From Geothrix edaphica (GTDB lineage Bacteria; Acidobacteriota; Holophagae; Holophagales; Holophagaceae): a DNA stretch of 64,000 bases. The notes below the pieces were generated by a model. That model was not told where the DNA came from and did not search any database. It worked only from the letters and a program-made list of their open reading frames with translations. Where the stretch lies: assembly GCF_030268045.1 (NCBI RefSeq), contig NZ_BSDC01000002.1, forward strand, positions 1 to 64,000. The letters run 5' to 3'. A program made the translations under genes and the position numbers. Shown in pieces: positions 61,583-64,000 of this stretch (position 1 is its first letter; every line of letters begins with the position of its first letter).

Positions 61583-63772
61583 ATGCGCCATCCGGCCCTG
61601 GCCTTTGCCTGCCTGCCCATCCTGGCCTCCCAGGCCCCCCATCCGCCCCACCTGGCCATCCCCCGGCTGGCCCAGGCGCCTTCCATGGCCCGCGACGCGG
61701 ACCTCTCCACCTGGAAGGAGGCCCTGGTCATCACCGAGTTCGGCATGATCATGCCGGACGACAAGGGCGAGAACCGCTGGCCCACCATCGTCCATGTGGG
61801 CTGGGGCCCCGATGCGCTCTACGTCGCCGTGGAGGCCAGGGACCCGGAGCCCTCGAAGATCCATGCCGCCCGCCACATGCGCGACACCAACAACGGCGAC
61901 TTCGACTTCGTGGGCGTGGACCTGGATCCCTCCGGCAAGGGCCAGAGCATCGCACGCTTCTTCGTGACGCCCCTGGGCGGCCAGATTGACGAGATCATGA
62001 CGGACAGCACCGGGGAGAACGCTTCCTACGACTGCCTCTGGGACTCCACCGGCGTGCTGACGCCGGACGGCTACGTCGTGAAGATGCGCATCCCCTACAG
62101 CAGCCTGCGCCGGCGGCCCGGCGACTGGGCCTTCCGCATCCTGCGCATCATCCCCCGGGAGCGGCGCTACGGCATCTCCTGGCCCCGTATGAGCAAGGAC
62201 GTGCAGTGCGACATCTGCCAGATGGCCCGGGTCTCCGGCGCCCCGGTGGACAAGCCGGGCTCGCCCTTCCTGGTGATCCCCTTCGCCACCTACAGCCGCA
62301 CCCAGTCGCTGGAGACGGACCCGGTCGCACCGGTGGAATCCAAGGCCCGCCTGGGCATGGATGTCCGCTACGCCACCACGGCCCTGACCTTCGAGGGCAC
62401 CTACCGCCCCGACTTCGCCACGGCGGACGCTGACGTGGACCCGCTCCAGATCAACAGCCGCTTCAGGGTGTTCTACCCCGAGCGCCGGCCCTTCTTCCTG
62501 GAGGGCATGGACCTGCTCTCCCCGCCTTCCGCCCAGCGGCAGTTCTTCAGCCGCTCCATCCAGAGCCCCCTCTACGGCCTCAAGGCCTCGGGCCAGGGCT
62601 CCCTCGCCAGCTGGACCGTGCTCCACGCCAAGGACGACGACGGTGGCCTGATGCTGAGCGCCAATGGCGCCCGGGGCGTCGAGGGGCTGCCCACCCGCGA
62701 CACGGCGGCGGCCCTGCGCTTCCAGCTGGATGGCCGGGGCTCGGGCCTGTCCTTCCTCGGCACGGACAAGCGCCTGCAGGGGGGGCCGGACGCCGCCGGT
62801 GGGCTCATCGGCGGCCAGAGCGGAGGCCTCTACCTGGATCAGTATCTGGGCTCCGAGTTCCACTTCATCGGCAGCGCCATGACCGCCACCTCGCATCTCC
62901 CCCAGGCCGACGGCAGCCTCCTCTCCCAGCGCGGCACCTCCACCTCCGCCGAGCTGGACTGGAACACCCGCCACTGGTTCGCCTACGCCATCAACCAGAC
63001 CACCAGCCCCGGCCTCGTCCTGGTGTCGGGCTTCACGGACCTCCGGGGCTACCGCCAGCAGACCGCCGCCATCGGGTGGCAGGGCAACTGGAACGGCGGC
63101 CGGTTCTCCCAGGCGAACGCCAGCCTGCGCGGGCGGCGCCTCTCCTGGTGGGACGGCAACCCCTTCGACCGCGCCGTGGGCCTGAGCGCCTATGTGGAAA
63201 CCGCCGACCGCTGGGCCTGGAGCGTGGACTGGGACATCGCGGGGCGCACCTGGGCCAACGATGAGGTGACCTCCAACGCCACCCGCAACATCAACATGGC
63301 CCTGAGCTGGAAGAAGTTCAGCTGGGCCCAGATGCTGGCGCGGGTCGTCCAGGGGCGCACCATCGACCTCGCCACCGGCGCCCCGGCCCGCCTCCACACC
63401 ACCAGCTTCAGCTCCCACGGGGCCCTCGGGGACGTGTGCTATGACCTGACGGCGCAGAAGACGGAGCTGAACCGCGAGTCCGACGACCTCCTGCTCGTGC
63501 GGGCCCGGAAGCTGACCACCACGGCCACCTACCAGATGCCGCGCTTCTTCTACCTGAAGGCCCAGGCCTTCGTGGTGCGGTACGACGGCTCGGAGATCGA
63601 CGGCGTGGACAAGTTCCTCAAGGCCTTCCTGGGCTGGCAGCCCAATGCCTTCACCAACGCCTATGTGGGCTGGTCCGGCCAGCGGCGGCGGGATCCCCTC
63701 GCCATCGCCCCCGCCGAGCGGATGGTGGAGCGGGGGCTCTTCGCCAAGCTGGCCTGGGCCATGCAGTTCTGA
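61583..63772 (+). CDS. DUF5916-type outer-membrane protein with CBM9-like domain (729 aa)
   Basis: Signal peptide (ALAFACLPILASQAP), then a CBM9-like domain (LSTWKEALVITEFGMIMPDD; PTIVHVGWGPDALYVAVEAR; DFDFVGVDLDPSGKG) and a DUF5916 beta-barrel: FRVFYPERRPFFLEGMDLL, repeated alternating strands, and the final residue Phe typical of outer-membrane proteins (KLAWAMQF). Natural role is unknown. ATG 61583 is chosen with GGGGATC upstream; an upstream in-frame start at 61556 adds nine residues. Confidence 0.88.
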   Translation: MRHPALAFACLPILASQAPHPPHLAIPRLAQAPSMARDADLSTWKEALVITEFGMIMPDDKGENRWPTIVHVGWGPDALYVAVEARDPEPSKIHAARHMRDTNNGDFDFVGVDLDPSGKGQSIARFFVTPLGGQIDEIMTDSTGENASYDCLWDSTGVLTPDGYVVKMRIPYSSLRRRPGDWAFRILRIIPRERRYGISWPRMSKDVQCDICQMARVSGAPVDKPGSPFLVIPFATYSRTQSLETDPVAPVESKARLGMDVRYATTALTFEGTYRPDFATADADVDPLQINSRFRVFYPERRPFFLEGMDLLSPPSAQRQFFSRSIQSPLYGLKASGQGSLASWTVLHAKDDDGGLMLSANGARGVEGLPTRDTAAALRFQLDGRGSGLSFLGTDKRLQGGPDAAGGLIGGQSGGLYLDQYLGSEFHFIGSAMTATSHLPQADGSLLSQRGTSTSAELDWNTRHWFAYAINQTTSPGLVLVSGFTDLRGYRQQTAAIGWQGNWNGGRFSQANASLRGRRLSWWDGNPFDRAVGLSAYVETADRWAWSVDWDIAGRTWANDEVTSNATRNINMALSWKKFSWAQMLARVVQGRTIDLATGAPARLHTTSFSSHGALGDVCYDLTAQKTELNRESDDLLLVRARKLTTTATYQMPRFFYLKAQAFVVRYDGSEIDGVDKFLKAFLGWQPNAFTNAYVGWSGQRRRDPLAIAPAERMVERGLFAKLAWAMQF

Positions 63773-63797
63773 AGCGGGGGAAGGCTACACTGGTGGG

Positions 63798-64000
63798 ATG
63801 CTGCAGTTCCGCAACCTGACCCGCGCCTATGAACTCGGCGGCGAGCGCGCCGGCGTGTTCGGCGTATCGCTGGCGGTGCCGAAGGGCTGCCTCGCCGTCC
63901 TGGCGGGGCCCAGCGGCAGCGGCAAGACCACCCTGCTCCAGCTGGCGGGCCTGCTGGATCAGCCCGACGAGGGCGCCGTCCTTCTGAATGGACAGGAAGT
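63798..64000 (+). CDS. ABC transporter ATP-binding protein, N-terminal part
   Basis: Runs off the window after 67 residues. The Walker A motif LAGPSGSGKTTLLQLAGLLD is intact, and the order, with GAVLLNGQEV after it, fits the LolD/MacB-type ATPase group. GGTGGG precedes the ATG at 63798. It could serve the ATPase-less MacB-like permease at 39.7 kb, but that is only a possibility. Confidence 0.85.
   Translation, partial: MLQFRNLTRAYELGGERAGVFGVSLAVPKGCLAVLAGPSGSGKTTLLQLAGLLDQPDEGAVLLNGQE

Noticed and set aside
60077-63418. 1113-residue minus-strand ORF opposite rimO and the DUF5916 gene
   Set aside because: It is the antisense shadow of two well-supported genes; GC-rich codon bias keeps stop codons out of the opposite frame.

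Overview
The window is high-GC DNA from a Gram-negative, respiring bacterium. Supporting signs are many lipoproteins, an outer-membrane DUF5916-type barrel, a proton-pumping NADH dehydrogenase cluster, a multihaem cytochrome, MacA/MacB-type export genes and a thiol peroxidase. An acidobacterial origin (Holophaga/Geothrix-like) would fit the cytochrome, the MglA-like GTPase with a C-terminal extension and the FHA proteins. This is an inference from gene content, not a taxonomic result.

Positions 1-13,343 are the standout region: part of a sedentary chromosomal integron (cassette array). A truncated IS3-family element at 1-140 sits inside an attC site. After it come 23 complete attC sites (96-126 bp, most 124 bp and nearly identical; outer boxes GCCTAAC and GTTAGGC), all in the same direction, separating about 25 cassettes. 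Seventeen cassettes carry a recognisable ORF; about fourteen of those products have a signal peptide, a lipobox or membrane segments. The others include an HNH nuclease-like protein. About eight cassettes have no gene; several of these share sequence blocks and form a family of non-coding cassettes, two of which fold as long hairpins. In several cassettes the attC R' box serves as the Shine-Dalgarno sequence of the next gene, and in four the R'' box supplies the stop codon. The integrase gene is not in the window and should lie to the left.

Positions 13,343-17,832 are a decaying tail of the array. They hold attC relics (13,860-13,980; 14,959-15,078; 16,633-16,663) among a PQ-loop-like membrane protein, a cupin, a small membrane protein, a photoactive-yellow-protein-like PAS protein with a zinc ribbon, a CXXCXGXG zinc-finger protein, a pyrimidine-dimer-glycosylase-like protein and small unknowns.

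Positions 18,058-29,000 are ordinary chromosome: methyltransferases including RlmF, glutaminase, a DinB-like protein, a Nudix hydrolase, a caspase-fold protein whose catalytic Cys position is Ser, S-adenosylhomocysteinase behind an SAH riboswitch, an AT-rich spacer with a perfect palindrome, a ComEA-like protein, a pseudopilin-like protein and RadC. Two tRNA-Ser genes (GCT and TGA) follow at 29.1-29.4 kb.

Positions 29,469-42,474 hold a triheme cytochrome, a large lipoprotein, IlvE, a MocR-type regulator, a DUF4136 lipoprotein, a catalase-ferritin pair that looks acquired, thiol peroxidase, an MFS transporter and a MacA/MacB pair. Positions 42,586-50,103 are nuoHIJKLMN on the minus strand, without nuoA-G. 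From 50,326 to the end come glnS, proC, gltX, an MglA-like GTPase, an FHA-RDD membrane protein, dcd, two small membrane proteins, an FHA-GAF-adenylate cyclase, rimO, a DUF5916 protein and the start of an ABC ATPase.
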